The notes under the pieces are model-generated. The model made no database searches. It was not told the origin of the DNA and was given only the letters and a program-made list of their open reading frames with translations. Of a stretch of DNA of 64,000 nucleotides, positions 8,091-16,756 are shown one piece after another. How positions within the stretch are numbered: position 1 is the first letter of the stretch; every line of letters begins with the position of its first letter. Origin of the DNA: Planktomarina temperata RCA23. Its GTDB lineage: Bacteria; Pseudomonadota; Alphaproteobacteria; Rhodobacterales; Rhodobacteraceae. The stretch is from NCBI RefSeq assembly GCF_000738435.1, contig NZ_CP003984.1, forward strand, positions 682,001 through 746,000. The letters are read 5' to 3'. Position numbers and translations under genes: made by a program.

Positions 8091-8933
8091 TCAGTCTTGT
8101 GTTATGGTTTGCTGCTGGCGACCAAGACCTTCGACTTCCAACTCCACCTTGTCTCCTGGCGCAAGGTAGCGCGGTGGGGACATGCCCATACCGACACCGG
8201 GTGGCGTTCCTGTAGAAATGATGTCGCCCGGTTGTAGCGACATGAAGCGGCTCAGGTAGGACACCAAAAATGCCACGCTGTAGATCATTGTGTTGGTTGA
8301 CCCATCTTGCATTTTTTTGCCATTCACCGTTAGCCACATAGGCAAATTTTGCGGGTTCGGTACGTCGTCTGGAGTCACGAGCCAGGGACCAATAGGGCCG
8401 AAAGTGTCAGCCGATTTGCCCTTGGTCCATTGGCCTTCATGTTCAATCTGAAACGCTCGTTCTGACACGTCATGCACGGTGCAATAACCAGCCACGTAAC
8501 CTGGAGCCTCAGCTTCGGTGACATATTTCGCAGTGCGACCGATCACGACGCCCAGTTCTACCTCCCAATCAGTTTTGGTTGAACCGCGTGGAATATGAAC
8601 CGCGTCATTCGGGCCGCAGATCGCGGAAGTCGCTTTCATAAAAATAATAGGTTCTGGCGGAACGATCGCACCGGTTTCGGCAGCGTGGTCGGAATAGTTC
8701 AGGCCGATGCAAATGAACTTTCCTGTGCCCGCCACAGGTGGCCCCAACCGTGGGTTGCCAGACACCGCGGGCAGTAAGTTTGTGTCAAGTTTGGCAAGCT
8801 CTGTCAGCTTCATCGGGTCCAGCATTGCACCGCTGAGGTCCGCAATTTCTCCACTCAGATCACGCAGTGTACCGTCGGTATCAATCAGGGCAGGTTTCTC
8901 GGAGCCAGGGGTTCCAAACCGTAAAAATCTCAT
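8091..8933 (-). CDS. FAH-family hydrolase, likely 2,4-diketo-3-deoxy-L-fuconate hydrolase
   Basis: This is a 280-residue fumarylacetoacetate hydrolase-fold protein. Features are 'IGLNYSDHA' with conserved surroundings, the metal-binding acidic residues of 'WEVELGVVIG', 'GYCTVHDVSER', 'KGKSADTFGPIGPWL' and 'DIISTGTPPGVGMG'. In the oxidative L-fucose pathway this family cleaves 2,4-diketo-3-deoxy-L-fuconate to pyruvate and L-lactate. The start at ATG 8933 gives the canonical 'MRFLRFG' N-terminus. The frame also runs open upstream through a hexanucleotide repeat (8941-8976) that supplies the AAGG-type ribosome-binding sequence. A paralogue is encoded at 27963-28817. Confidence 0.9.
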   Translation of the reverse strand: MRFLRFGTPGSEKPALIDTDGTLRDLSGEIADLSGAMLDPMKLTELAKLDTNLLPAVSGNPRLGPPVAGTGKFICIGLNYSDHAAETGAIVPPEPIIFMKATSAICGPNDAVHIPRGSTKTDWEVELGVVIGRTAKYVTEAEAPGYVAGYCTVHDVSERAFQIEHEGQWTKGKSADTFGPIGPWLVTPDDVPNPQNLPMWLTVNGKKMQDGSTNTMIYSVAFLVSYLSRFMSLQPGDIISTGTPPGVGMGMSPPRYLAPGDKVELEVEGLGRQQQTITQD

Positions 8934-8940
8934 AATATTG

Positions 8941-8976
8941 CCTTTGCCTTTGCCTTTGCCTTTGCCTTTGCCTTTG
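8941..8976 (-). repeat. Hexanucleotide tandem repeat (CAAAGG)6 forming the ribosome-binding region
   Basis: Six perfect copies of CCTTTG on the plus strand (CAAAGG on the coding strand) fill the gap between the SDR stop codon (8977-8979) and the FAH hydrolase start (8933). Each unit contains an AAAGG core resembling a Shine-Dalgarno sequence. The copy closest to the start lies 7 bases from the ATG. Repeat-number change by slippage would alter spacing and number of ribosome sites without shifting any reading frame. Confidence 0.95.
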
Positions 8977-9708
8977 TCATATCGTCCAACCACCGTCGAT
9001 GGCATAAGCTTGGCCCGTGGTGTAGGTGGCGCCAGCTAAGTACACGACAAGCTCGGCAATCTCTTGCGGCGTTCCGATACGGCCAATAGGCTGACGGGCG
9101 ACAAATTCCGCGTGGTTTTTTTTATAGTTACCATCGGCGCCTAGCCGCGCTTGCAATGACGGGCTTTCGACTGTGCCGGGACAGATCGCATTGCACCGAA
9201 TACTTTGGGCGACAAAATCTGCAGCAATGGACTTTGTCAATCCGATCACGGCCGCTTTTGAAATTGTATAGGCCGCACGATTTGGCACGCCTTTCACACT
9301 AGAGGCCACGGAAGACATGTTGATGATCGTGCCATCGCCGCGCTCCAGCATTTTGGGTAGAATAGCCTGAACCATTCGCACCATCGCTCGCACATTCAGG
9401 TCGAGGGCAAAGTCCAGATCCGCCTCGGGCATTTCAAGAACAGAGCCCGAGTGAACCACGCCGGCGCAATTAAAAAGAATATCACAGGGGCCAAAAGATG
9501 CGCAAAAATCTGCGACTTGCAACGCGTCCAGCACATCCAGTTTTTGACAGTCAATGCCATACAGGCCGGAAAGTTCTGCGAGGGTGTCCTCGTTGATATC
9601 GGTTGCAATTACGCGCGCGCCGGCTTTGGCCAACTCAATAGCAGCTGCCCTGCCGATCCCTTGCCCAGCAGCCGTAATAAGTGCAGTTTTAGATGTGAGA
9701 TCAGTCAT
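8977..9708 (-). CDS. SDR, likely 2-keto-3-deoxy-L-fuconate dehydrogenase
   Basis: This is a 243-residue classical short-chain dehydrogenase. It has the nucleotide-binding glycine motif 'TAAGQGIGRA', an acidic residue after strand 2 ('ATDINED') indicating NAD(H), 'NCAGVVH', catalytic serines in 'MSSVASS', 'YTISKAAVIG' (YxxxK) and 'CPGTVESPS'. It would oxidise 2-keto-3-deoxy-L-fuconate to the 2,4-diketo acid. The internal ATG 9708 is chosen: it overlaps the end of the lactonase gene by 8 bases (translational coupling) and yields the normal N-terminus. A close paralogue is at 27204-27950. Confidence 0.9.
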   Translation of the reverse strand: MTDLTSKTALITAAGQGIGRAAAIELAKAGARVIATDINEDTLAELSGLYGIDCQKLDVLDALQVADFCASFGPCDILFNCAGVVHSGSVLEMPEADLDFALDLNVRAMVRMVQAILPKMLERGDGTIINMSSVASSVKGVPNRAAYTISKAAVIGLTKSIAADFVAQSIRCNAICPGTVESPSLQARLGADGNYKKNHAEFVARQPIGRIGTPQEIAELVVYLAGATYTTGQAYAIDGGWTI

Positions 9709-10579
9709 TTTCGGGGCTTTCCAATTTGACGTTTTGTTTAGTCCGTGGATACCAAGTGGCAGCACAATTGTGCCAAAGGGAAGCCTGTTCAGGGGGGCTG
9801 AAACCATGTGCCTGAACCCAAGACGCAAGGCTTGCCTCCCAAGTTTGTTCCGGCGCGGTCAATTGCACGACCGGGAAATTACTGGCGGCCATCAAGCGGT
9901 CTGTACCAAACTGGGCAAGTACGAAATCCATCACTGCAAATAAAGTGTGGTCAGGTGGCATCATCGCATAGGGTTCGATCAAACCAGACAATTTGGTTGC
10001 AACATTTGGGCGTGTGGCCAGTTTTTGTAACCGGTCACGCCATATCTGATCTGCCATAGCGTTTTGGGGTGGTAGACCGCAGTGGTCCACCACAATCTTG
10101 CCAGAGATCGCACCGGCAAGGTCATAAGCAAAATCAAGCTGAGCAGAGAGGGCCAACAATTCAATTGTGACGTCATTTTTGGCTAGCAATGACAAGACCG
10201 CCATCGGTCTCACAGCTAGCAATTGTGCGGGCGTGGTCATTCTGTTGAGCATCAACCGCACCCCACAAACACGCGGTTGCGCAATAAGACACTCAGCGCG
10301 ATCCAAAGCATCGTTTGCCGTTGGGTCAATCCACGCGACCACGCCTGCAATCGTGCTCAACCGTGCTGTATGCTCGATCAACCAGTCGGAATGAGCATTA
10401 TCAGGGGCAGATTGCACCAGAATCGCGCGGCTAAATCTACTGCCCGTTAAATGCGCGCTCAATGCATCGCTTGTCGCTCTATCGTTCAGTTCAGGGTGAG
10501 CATCACAAATCAATATGTCGTCCCGACGCTGGGCATCCCAAATGTGGACATGGGCGTCTATCGCATTTGCATTTCTCAT
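9701..10579 (-). CDS. Amidohydrolase-2 family lactonase, likely L-fucono-1,5-lactonase
   Basis: The 292-residue protein begins with 'AIDAHVHIWD', the metal-binding HxH of amidohydrolase family 2. It continues with 'GVVAWIDP', 'GVRLML', 'IVVDHCG' (third histidine) and 'NVATKLSGL', and closes with 'DRLMAASNFPV', where the catalytic aspartate usual in this position ('GSDWP') appears replaced by N in 'ASNFP'. The family includes L-fuconolactonase and L-rhamnono-lactonase, and the neighbours point to fuconolactone. ATG 10579 overlaps the upstream TGA by 4 bases (ATGA), so it is translationally coupled to the aldo-keto reductase gene. Confidence 0.87.
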   Translation of the reverse strand: MRNANAIDAHVHIWDAQRRDDILICDAHPELNDRATSDALSAHLTGSRFSRAILVQSAPDNAHSDWLIEHTARLSTIAGVVAWIDPTANDALDRAECLIAQPRVCGVRLMLNRMTTPAQLLAVRPMAVLSLLAKNDVTIELLALSAQLDFAYDLAGAISGKIVVDHCGLPPQNAMADQIWRDRLQKLATRPNVATKLSGLIEPYAMMPPDHTLFAVMDFVLAQFGTDRLMAASNFPVVQLTAPEQTWEASLASWVQAHGFSPPEQASLWHNCAATWYPRTKQNVKLESPEND

Positions 10580-11475
10580 GGTTGCAGACCCATTTGCGCG
10601 ACGTTTTCCCAAAACTCGGCTGGGATATTGGTCTTCAATGCAGTCAAGTTGTCTTCAAGTTGGCTGGTCGATGAAACACCCAATAAAAGGGTGCCAACCG
10701 CCGGATGGCGGGTGGGGAAAGCCAAAGCAGCGCTAATCAAAGGGATGGCACTTACCTGTGCAAGATCATGTATTTTAGTTGCAGCTTGGCGCTCAGTCAC
10801 GGTCGCGGCGCGATAATCAAACGATGCCCCTTCAGCCGGCCGCTTCGCGAGCAAGCCTGAGTTCAACACGCCACCGGCCACAACGGCGGTACCTTTATGT
10901 TCACATAACGGCAACAGGTCTTGTGCCGCGCTTCGGTCAAGCAAGGTCCAACGCCCGGCCACCAAAACAACATCCGCAGCGCCTGCATTGATGGCCGCAA
11001 GCAATCCAGCATTGGAATTGCATCCAGCACCGATCATGCCGATCTCGCCCTTTCTTTGCAGGTCTTTTAAAACAGGTAGAGCCTCCGTCAATGCAGCCTC
11101 GGGATCCATTTCGATGTCATGTAGGAAAACGCAATCCAGATGATCACGACCCAATCGATCCTGTGACCGCCGAATGGAGGCACGGGTAGCCGCTTCCGAA
11201 AAGTTCCAAATATCAGGCGTGCCTGCTGAGCCCGGCGCAGCAGCGCCGAGTTCGCGATACCTGCCAACCTTTGTGGACACGAAAATGTCACTTACCGCCT
11301 GCGATTTTAGGACTTCTCCAAGCCGAATCTCGGCCTGCCCACCACCGTAAAGCGCGGCGGTATCAAAGTACTTGATCCCTTTATCCAATGCGGTCCATAG
11401 CGCCCGCTGGGCCTCTGACGCGTCAATAAGCGCAAGGGCGGCTGTGCCGAGACCAAGATCAGGGAGCTTTCCCAT
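10576..11475 (-). CDS. Aldo/keto reductase, likely L-fucose dehydrogenase
   Basis: The protein is 299 residues with the aldo-keto reductase tetrad pattern: 'FDTAALYGGGQAE' (Asp, Tyr), the lysine of 'STKVGR' and a histidine in 'CVFLHDIE'. It is closest in style to the D-threo-aldose 1-dehydrogenase / L-fucose dehydrogenase group, which oxidises L-fucose to L-fuconolactone with NAD(P)+. It begins at an ATG that shares one base with the stop of the preceding permease gene (TAATG) and is followed by the coupled lactonase. The assignment to fucose rests on the complete downstream pathway. Confidence 0.85.
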   Translation of the reverse strand: MGKLPDLGLGTAALALIDASEAQRALWTALDKGIKYFDTAALYGGGQAEIRLGEVLKSQAVSDIFVSTKVGRYRELGAAAPGSAGTPDIWNFSEAATRASIRRSQDRLGRDHLDCVFLHDIEMDPEAALTEALPVLKDLQRKGEIGMIGAGCNSNAGLLAAINAGAADVVLVAGRWTLLDRSAAQDLLPLCEHKGTAVVAGGVLNSGLLAKRPAEGASFDYRAATVTERQAATKIHDLAQVSAIPLISAALAFPTRHPAVGTLLLGVSSTSQLEDNLTALKTNIPAEFWENVAQMGLQP

Positions 11476-12269
11476 TAGGAAACAAGGCCCCAGCGCCGCA
11501 CCGTTACGCGTTCAATTGGCACAAATAGCAGCCGATCAAGGGTCAACCACAAAACGCCAATGAGGATCATACCCAACACGACAATTTCTGTTTGATACCA
11601 CTGTACCGCTTCGAGGGTCATGTAGCCGATCCCGTTTGTTCCGGCAATCATTTCAGCGGCCACAAGGGCCCGCCAACCGTAAGCCATCGAAGTACGCAAA
11701 CCGACAAGGATCTGCACCAATGCACCTGGAACAACGACCGTTGTGATAACATCCCATCGGCTTGCTCCGTGTGATTGCGCCGCGCGATACAGGACTAGTG
11801 GAATTGACTGCACGCCAATCACAGTTGAATAGATTGAAGAAAAGAAGATCGTGTTTACAATCACAAAAAGCACGGACCCGCCGCCAACGCCGAACCAGAT
11901 AATGGCCAGCGGTACCCACGCAATACCCGCAATCGATTGAAAAAAACTAAGGACTGGTGTCAGGGTTTCAGCGACAGCGCGGTTTAGAGCGATCGCAAGC
12001 CCAACTGGAATGGCGATCAGATTGCCCAATATATAACCTGTCGCAAGCCGCTGTAAGCTTGCCCAGACCTCTGATAGCAAGCTTCCGTTAAGCAGCATAT
12101 CTTGGAATGTGCCCCAAACTTTCGCCGGTGATGGCAGTTTATAGGCCGGAATATCGGAAATGAGTGGTGCCATTGCCCATGCTGCCAAAACGACGATGAA
12201 TGGTAGAAGCCCTGTGACCAACGCCGGATTGATACGCGGCTTTGGTGGCATTTGGATTGCATTATTCAT
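11475..12269 (-). CDS. ABC transporter permease, NitT/TauT family (second permease)
   Basis: The protein is 264 residues with about six transmembrane segments and the EAA-type loop typical of SsuC/TauC-like permeases ('AAQSHGASRWDVITTVVVPGALVQILVGLR'-like region near residues 160-190). This is one of two different membrane subunits encoded back to back, separated by 3 bases. They probably form a heterodimer with the single ATPase encoded upstream. NitT/TauT importers usually carry small anions such as sulfonates, taurine or nitrate. Here the genes sit between a sulfatase and sugar-oxidising enzymes, which suggests an anionic (sulfated) sugar. Confidence 0.9.
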   Translation of the reverse strand: MNNAIQMPPKPRINPALVTGLLPFIVVLAAWAMAPLISDIPAYKLPSPAKVWGTFQDMLLNGSLLSEVWASLQRLATGYILGNLIAIPVGLAIALNRAVAETLTPVLSFFQSIAGIAWVPLAIIWFGVGGGSVLFVIVNTIFFSSIYSTVIGVQSIPLVLYRAAQSHGASRWDVITTVVVPGALVQILVGLRTSMAYGWRALVAAEMIAGTNGIGYMTLEAVQWYQTEIVVLGMILIGVLWLTLDRLLFVPIERVTVRRWGLVS

Positions 12270-12272
12270 GAG

Positions 12273-13094
12273 TCAGTTGCCCCCTTGGTTGCGGACAAGG
12301 CCCCAACGCACGATCGTTGCTTGTTCGACGGGGCGTAAAAGTAGCCGATCAATGAGCAACCACATAACACCCATCATAATCATGCCAACGACGACCCGAT
12401 CAGTTTGGCGTGTAGTCGCGCCATCAAAAATGAGGAATCCAATTCCGGATCCTGCAGCAATCATTTCGGCAAAAATAAGCCCACGAAACGCAAACCCCGC
12501 GCCGACACGAAAGCCAGTGATGATGTTAGGCAGCGCGGAGGGAATGATCACTGTGACAAGCACCTGCCAGCGTGTCGCGCCGAGTGTTTGCATCGCGTTG
12601 ATCAAAACATGTTGCACAGTCTGCACACCTGTAAGGGTGTTGTAGAGAACAGGAAAAAAAACAACATAGGCAATCGCAATCACGATGGTGTTGAAACCGT
12701 ACCCAATCCAAATGACCAGTAGCGGGATCCATGCAACCTCAACGATGGCATAGAAAAAATTGATGATTGGTCCCAAAAGGCGAGACCAGAAGCGTGACAG
12801 CCCAATCAACAAACCAAACGCCAAGCCAAGGCCCAACCCCGTGGCCACACTGACCGAATAACGGACTGCACTGTCGGCCACATATTCTGGTAAAATACCC
12901 TTTTGCGTCAAATCGATGAATGCCGCAAAAACGTCGCGGGGGGCCGGATAAAAATATGCGGGTAAATCAATAACCCACACAGAAACCTGCCAAGCAAATA
13001 GAACGCTAGCCACCCCAAGAACGCCGCGCCACTGCGCAGTTGAGATCATCGGGCGTCTGCGCATTTTGGATAAATCATTCGTTGCGTTTGTCAT
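12273..13094 (-). CDS. ABC transporter permease, NitT/TauT family (first permease)
   Basis: This is a 273-residue integral membrane protein with ~6 hydrophobic helices and a cytoplasmic coupling loop ('NAMQTLGATRWQVLVTVIIPSALPNIITGFRVG' region). The C-terminal stretch 'WLLIDRLLLRPVEQATIVRWGLV' closely parallels the end of the neighbouring permease ('WLTLDRLLFVPIERVTVRRWGLV'), so the pair arose by duplication. Its start overlaps the stop of the 108-residue protein gene by 4 bases. It is part of the importer proposed for a sulfated deoxy-sugar. Confidence 0.9.
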   Translation of the reverse strand: MTNATNDLSKMRRRPMISTAQWRGVLGVASVLFAWQVSVWVIDLPAYFYPAPRDVFAAFIDLTQKGILPEYVADSAVRYSVSVATGLGLGLAFGLLIGLSRFWSRLLGPIINFFYAIVEVAWIPLLVIWIGYGFNTIVIAIAYVVFFPVLYNTLTGVQTVQHVLINAMQTLGATRWQVLVTVIIPSALPNIITGFRVGAGFAFRGLIFAEMIAAGSGIGFLIFDGATTRQTDRVVVGMIMMGVMWLLIDRLLLRPVEQATIVRWGLVRNQGGN

Positions 13095-13417
13095 TGTGCT
13101 ACCTCATGGGGTTCGATCGCGCCAATCCAATAACTCCGCGCCAAACCCCGCAGCTCTTCGGGATCGGAAGATAGGATCACAGCTTGCCCCTCTGACCAGC
13201 CTTGGTAGCGCCCGACGTCTTGGAATTTTTCAAGATGGAACCGCTCTGGCGTGAACGACAGGCTGATCACCACGTCAGGGCGACCGGTAAGGTCGATCCC
13301 TGCAAGGGTCCGCGCAGATGTGACACGGCCCAACACGGCCACGAGGGCCAGCACGACGACAAGGCCAATAAGCGTCATAAGCGGCGTTCGCCAAGCAGAG
13401 TGAATGGACGGGATCAT
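13091..13417 (-). CDS. Small single-pass membrane protein embedded in the ABC transporter operon
   Basis: This is a 108-residue protein of no recognised family. One hydrophobic segment lies at residues ~13-30 ('LMTLIGLVVVLALVAVLG'), followed by a ~75-residue soluble domain. It is overlapped by 4 bases on each side (ATPase gene before, permease gene after), so it is translated with the transporter. Topology suggests an N-in anchor with a periplasmic domain. A role as an accessory subunit or a decayed extra permease/binding domain is possible but unproven. Such a gene is not part of a standard TauABC set. Confidence 0.7.
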   Translation of the reverse strand: MIPSIHSAWRTPLMTLIGLVVVLALVAVLGRVTSARTLAGIDLTGRPDVVISLSFTPERFHLEKFQDVGRYQGWSEGQAVILSSDPEELRGLARSYWIGAIEPHEVAQ

Positions 13418-14208
13418 CGGCTTGGATCTCTGACCAGTTTCATGACTTGATCGCGCAGCTCAACAAACCTGGAATCGTTGGAGATCGTATCCCAATGGCG
13501 GGCCTCGCGCGGGATGTCGATATCGACAATTTCACGTAGACGGCCGGGCCCCGGGGTCAACACCACGACACGGTCAGCCAAGAACACAGCCTCTTCGACG
13601 GAGTGTGTGATGAACAAAACGGTAATGGGATGCGTGTCCCAAACTCGCAGAAGTTCCTCTTGCAGGGAAAGGCGTGTCTGCGCATCCACGGCTGCAAACG
13701 GTTCGTCCATCATCATTATTTCGGGTGTATTCGCCAAGGTGCGGGCAACTGCTACGCGTTGGCGCATGCCGCCGGATAATTCGTGTGGGTACTTTGCCGC
13801 CGCTTCGCTGAGCCGCGCCATTGTAAGGTATTTCATCGCTGTTTCTTCGCGCTCGGCCTTTGGCGCCCCACGGTACTTCAGCCCGATCGCGACATTATCC
13901 AGAACCGTTTTCCAAGGCAGCAAAGCATATTCCTGAAAGACGACACCGCGGTCCGCGCCGGGCTGAGTGATTGATTCTCCATCCATCATGATTGTGCCAT
14001 CGCGGGGTTGCATGAACCCCGCGATGGCCGACAATAAGGTGGATTTGCCGCAACCCGAGGGGCCAACGACGCACAGAAACTCGTTCCTGTGGATGTCGAG
14101 GCTCAAGTTCTCAATTGCAACGTTGGATTCGCGCCGTTCTTCATTGACATGAACAAGCGTCACATCATCAATCGCGATCTTTATTTCTCGGGTTTCGGAC
14201 ATTTTCAT
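13414..14208 (-). CDS. ABC transporter ATP-binding protein, NitT/TauT family
   Basis: The 264-residue ATPase has Walker A 'GPSGCGKST', Q-loop 'VFQEYALLPW' (the LLPW variant typical of Tau/Ssu/Nrt ATPases), signature 'LSGGMRQR', Walker B 'IMMMDEPFAAVD' and the switch histidine in 'FITHSVEEA'. It energises import through the two permeases downstream. ATG 14208 lies 5 bases after the binding-protein gene stop. A second ATG six bases later is equally possible. Its stop overlaps the next start (ATGA). Confidence 0.95.
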   Translation of the reverse strand: MKMSETREIKIAIDDVTLVHVNEERRESNVAIENLSLDIHRNEFLCVVGPSGCGKSTLLSAIAGFMQPRDGTIMMDGESITQPGADRGVVFQEYALLPWKTVLDNVAIGLKYRGAPKAEREETAMKYLTMARLSEAAAKYPHELSGGMRQRVAVARTLANTPEIMMMDEPFAAVDAQTRLSLQEELLRVWDTHPITVLFITHSVEEAVFLADRVVVLTPGPGRLREIVDIDIPREARHWDTISNDSRFVELRDQVMKLVRDPSR

Positions 14209-14213
14209 AGACC

Positions 14214-15254
14214 TCAGTATGCTTGGCGGTCAACTGGGATCGGATCAAGATCAGAGAACACGTCTGGTGTGTTCGCTTGTACCCCTGCTAAGAACCGCGT
14301 GTCGATCGCACCAGTTGGGTCAAAGTTCTCTTCGATCCGGCCAAGTCCCATCAAGAATGGAATGGTCTTTTCCTGATACATTTGAGCTGTATAGGTCGAC
14401 ATACGTGGGTCAATATTCACGCTGCTCAGCGCAAGTGTCATTGTTTCAAGATCAACACCCTGGATCCAGCGCATATTGATTTCAGCCGCACCTTCAGGAT
14501 TTTGCCTTACCCATTGCTGACTTTCAGCAAAGGCTGCCATAAATTTCTGAAGCATTGCTGCATCGCTTGCAACAATTGACTGCGTTGTCAGGATGGTGCC
14601 TGGGTCATAACATTGTGGGCAACCGCCTGCTTGCACCAATACCGAACCTTCGACTTTAGTTACCGCAGTGGCACCCCATGGCTGCCATATTGCGACCGCA
14701 TCAACATCGTTTTGGTTGAGCGCCGTTGTCAGTTCTGCTGGTGGAACGTTGATCAACTCAACATCGGCTTCACTTAAACCTGCTGCTCCAAGCACGCCGA
14801 GCAAAAATCCTTCAGCGCCGGTGCCACGCGGTAAGCCAATCCTCAAGCCTTTCAGCGCGGCGATGTCTCCGGCAGCAACGCCAGACGCAGCAGAAGCGAT
14901 AATCGACTGGTTGTCTGAATATGAGTCCCGGTTCGGATCTCCATGCAAATGCCCGATGAGAACAAGCGGGAAATCCCGAGCAAGGCCACTAAGATACGGC
15001 ACGGAGCCCATAACGTTTACTTCTTGCGCGCCATTCAAAAGGCCATTCACCATATCAACACCAGATTGGTACATGACAACTTCAGCATCTAGCCCGTGTT
15101 CGGCAAAAATGCCGCGTTCTACACCGACAAACACCGGCGAGTGGTCAACGGCGCCTGCGGCCCCGATGCGGATTTTCGATAAATCGTCTTGGGCAAATGC
15201 AGCCCCCGACATCGTCACCGCTGCTACTGCAGAGATAAGTAGTTTCTTAAACAT
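14214..15254 (-). CDS. Periplasmic substrate-binding protein of a NitT/TauT ABC importer
   Basis: The protein is 346 residues. It starts with a Sec signal peptide (KK, hydrophobic core, cleavage after 'GAAFA'). The mature part has SsuA/NMT1-like features: 'IRIGAAGAVDHSPVFVGVERGIFAEHGL' region, 'GLPRGTGAEGFLLG', and 'DAVAIWQPWG' around the ligand-binding hinge. Two cysteines ('GGCPQCYD') may form a disulfide. It is the specificity determinant of the importer. Its position directly after the sulfatase suggests a sulfated or otherwise anionic ligand, but the ligand itself cannot be read from sequence. Confidence 0.92.
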   Translation of the reverse strand: MFKKLLISAVAAVTMSGAAFAQDDLSKIRIGAAGAVDHSPVFVGVERGIFAEHGLDAEVVMYQSGVDMVNGLLNGAQEVNVMGSVPYLSGLARDFPLVLIGHLHGDPNRDSYSDNQSIIASAASGVAAGDIAALKGLRIGLPRGTGAEGFLLGVLGAAGLSEADVELINVPPAELTTALNQNDVDAVAIWQPWGATAVTKVEGSVLVQAGGCPQCYDPGTILTTQSIVASDAAMLQKFMAAFAESQQWVRQNPEGAAEINMRWIQGVDLETMTLALSSVNIDPRMSTYTAQMYQEKTIPFLMGLGRIEENFDPTGAIDTRFLAGVQANTPDVFSDLDPIPVDRQAY

Positions 15255-15292
15255 TGTAGATCCTCCCTTGATTTACTTTTGTTTTATCGGCC

Positions 15293-16756
15293 CTATTCCA
15301 ACCGATTGATTTCTGGAGAAAATCTCCAGATATTACTGCTAGTGGGTTGCACGTTCTTCGCCCATTCAAGCAGAATATTCTTTTCGACGCGGCGTGTTTT
15401 CATCCGGTCGGCAATGTCTTGAGGGTTCCAATCGTCCGTGAGTTTTTGCATCAAAGCATCGCGCAATTCGCGGTGGGTTGGCATGTCGGCTAGATTGGTT
15501 TTTTCTAGTGGGTCATTTTTTAGATCAAATAATTGCGGTGGCTCATTGTCGTAAAGACATAGCTTCCAGTTATCTGAGCGGATCATACGCTGCTGAACAG
15601 CGCGCCCCCCCGTCCAATGTGGCACCGGATCAGTGCAATATTCTGAAAACGTTTCGTTAAGCCAAGGCGCTGAAGAATCTTTCGCCACGTCCCAAAAACT
15701 TTTGCCATTGGCATAGGGAAGTTGCGGCGCATGCATCGCCTCCAGCATGGTCTGGCTTAGATCCACTAGGTTGACAACTTGGTCGCGCACCTCTCCGGCG
15801 GGCAATACGCCCGGCAGCCGCATAATTAACGGTACTTTTACCGATTCATCAAAGAAAGTGTGTTTCCACCACAGGCCGCGTTCGCCCAAATGGTCCCCAT
15901 GATCAGAGGCATAAACAATCAAGGTATTGTCCAGCATGCCAGCATCTTCAAGCGCATCCAAGACGCGACCGATCATCTCGTCCATGCGATGAACCAAACC
16001 CCAATACGCGGTTCGTGCGGTTTCAGTTTGTTCTGGTGTCACAGCATCAATGCCGCGCTCTTTTCGCCACCAGGCGTGAAACGCGTGCTCATCGCTATCT
16101 GCTTGTTGTACAGGCGGTGGCACTTTGCCCTCGTAGGCTTGATAGGCATCGCGGTCGACCACGTAAGGCGGGTGCGGCAGCATCAAACCAACCGTTAAAC
16201 AAAATGGTTTGCCAGCGGCATTTAGGGCTGGTGCCTCGTTCTTGAGCCAACCGACGGCTGCGTTTGTCACGTCTTCATCTTTTTCTTGATAGGCGCTGTA
16301 ACCGGGGCCCGCCTTTTCAAGTGATTCCGGCGTTGGGTCGTTTGTGCCATCTAACACACCCAATGATTGGCGTTCTCCGCCCGCCCAATTTGGGCTGTGG
16401 TCACCGACAGAGCGATCCCCATACCCGTGCAACTGATCAGGGCCAATAGCGTGGAGACGCCCAATTAGAACGGGCTGATACCCAGCTGCCCCGGCACCAT
16501 GCAGCCAAGTTGGCAGGTCTGATCGCAACATGTCATCATTTGCCCAGCAATCTTGACGGCTTGGCCAACGCGCTGTCAGCGCCGCCATCCGGCTTGGTAC
16601 ACAAATAGGAGAAGGGCAATAAGCATTGTTAAACCGCACACCTTCCGCCGCAAGCCGGTCGATATTGGGCGTTTGTACGACCTTGTCGCCGTAACAACCC
16701 GAAATCTTTTGGTTGTGTTGATCCGAGAACAAAAAGAGGATATTGGGTCGCTTCAT
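15293..16756 (-). CDS. Type I (formylglycine) sulfatase, apparently cytosolic
   Basis: The protein is 487 residues of the alkaline-phosphatase superfamily. The formylglycine site is Cys52 in 'CVPSR'. Metal ligands are in 'LFSDQHN' (N-terminal) and 'YASDHGDHLGERG', and a substrate-side region is 'LMLPHPPYV'. The preferred start ATG 16756 overlaps the GntR stop by 4 bases (ATGA). From it the protein begins 'MKRPNILFLFSD', with no signal peptide, so it should act in the cytosol, where maturation by a formylglycine-generating or anaerobic enzyme encoded elsewhere is needed. A likely role is removing sulfate from an imported fucose sulfate before oxidation. Other sulfate esters cannot be excluded. 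Confidence 0.92.
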   Translation of the reverse strand: MKRPNILFLFSDQHNQKISGCYGDKVVQTPNIDRLAAEGVRFNNAYCPSPICVPSRMAALTARWPSRQDCWANDDMLRSDLPTWLHGAGAAGYQPVLIGRLHAIGPDQLHGYGDRSVGDHSPNWAGGERQSLGVLDGTNDPTPESLEKAGPGYSAYQEKDEDVTNAAVGWLKNEAPALNAAGKPFCLTVGLMLPHPPYVVDRDAYQAYEGKVPPPVQQADSDEHAFHAWWRKERGIDAVTPEQTETARTAYWGLVHRMDEMIGRVLDALEDAGMLDNTLIVYASDHGDHLGERGLWWKHTFFDESVKVPLIMRLPGVLPAGEVRDQVVNLVDLSQTMLEAMHAPQLPYANGKSFWDVAKDSSAPWLNETFSEYCTDPVPHWTGGRAVQQRMIRSDNWKLCLYDNEPPQLFDLKNDPLEKTNLADMPTHRELRDALMQKLTDDWNPQDIADRMKTRRVEKNILLEWAKNVQPTSSNIWRFSPEINRLE

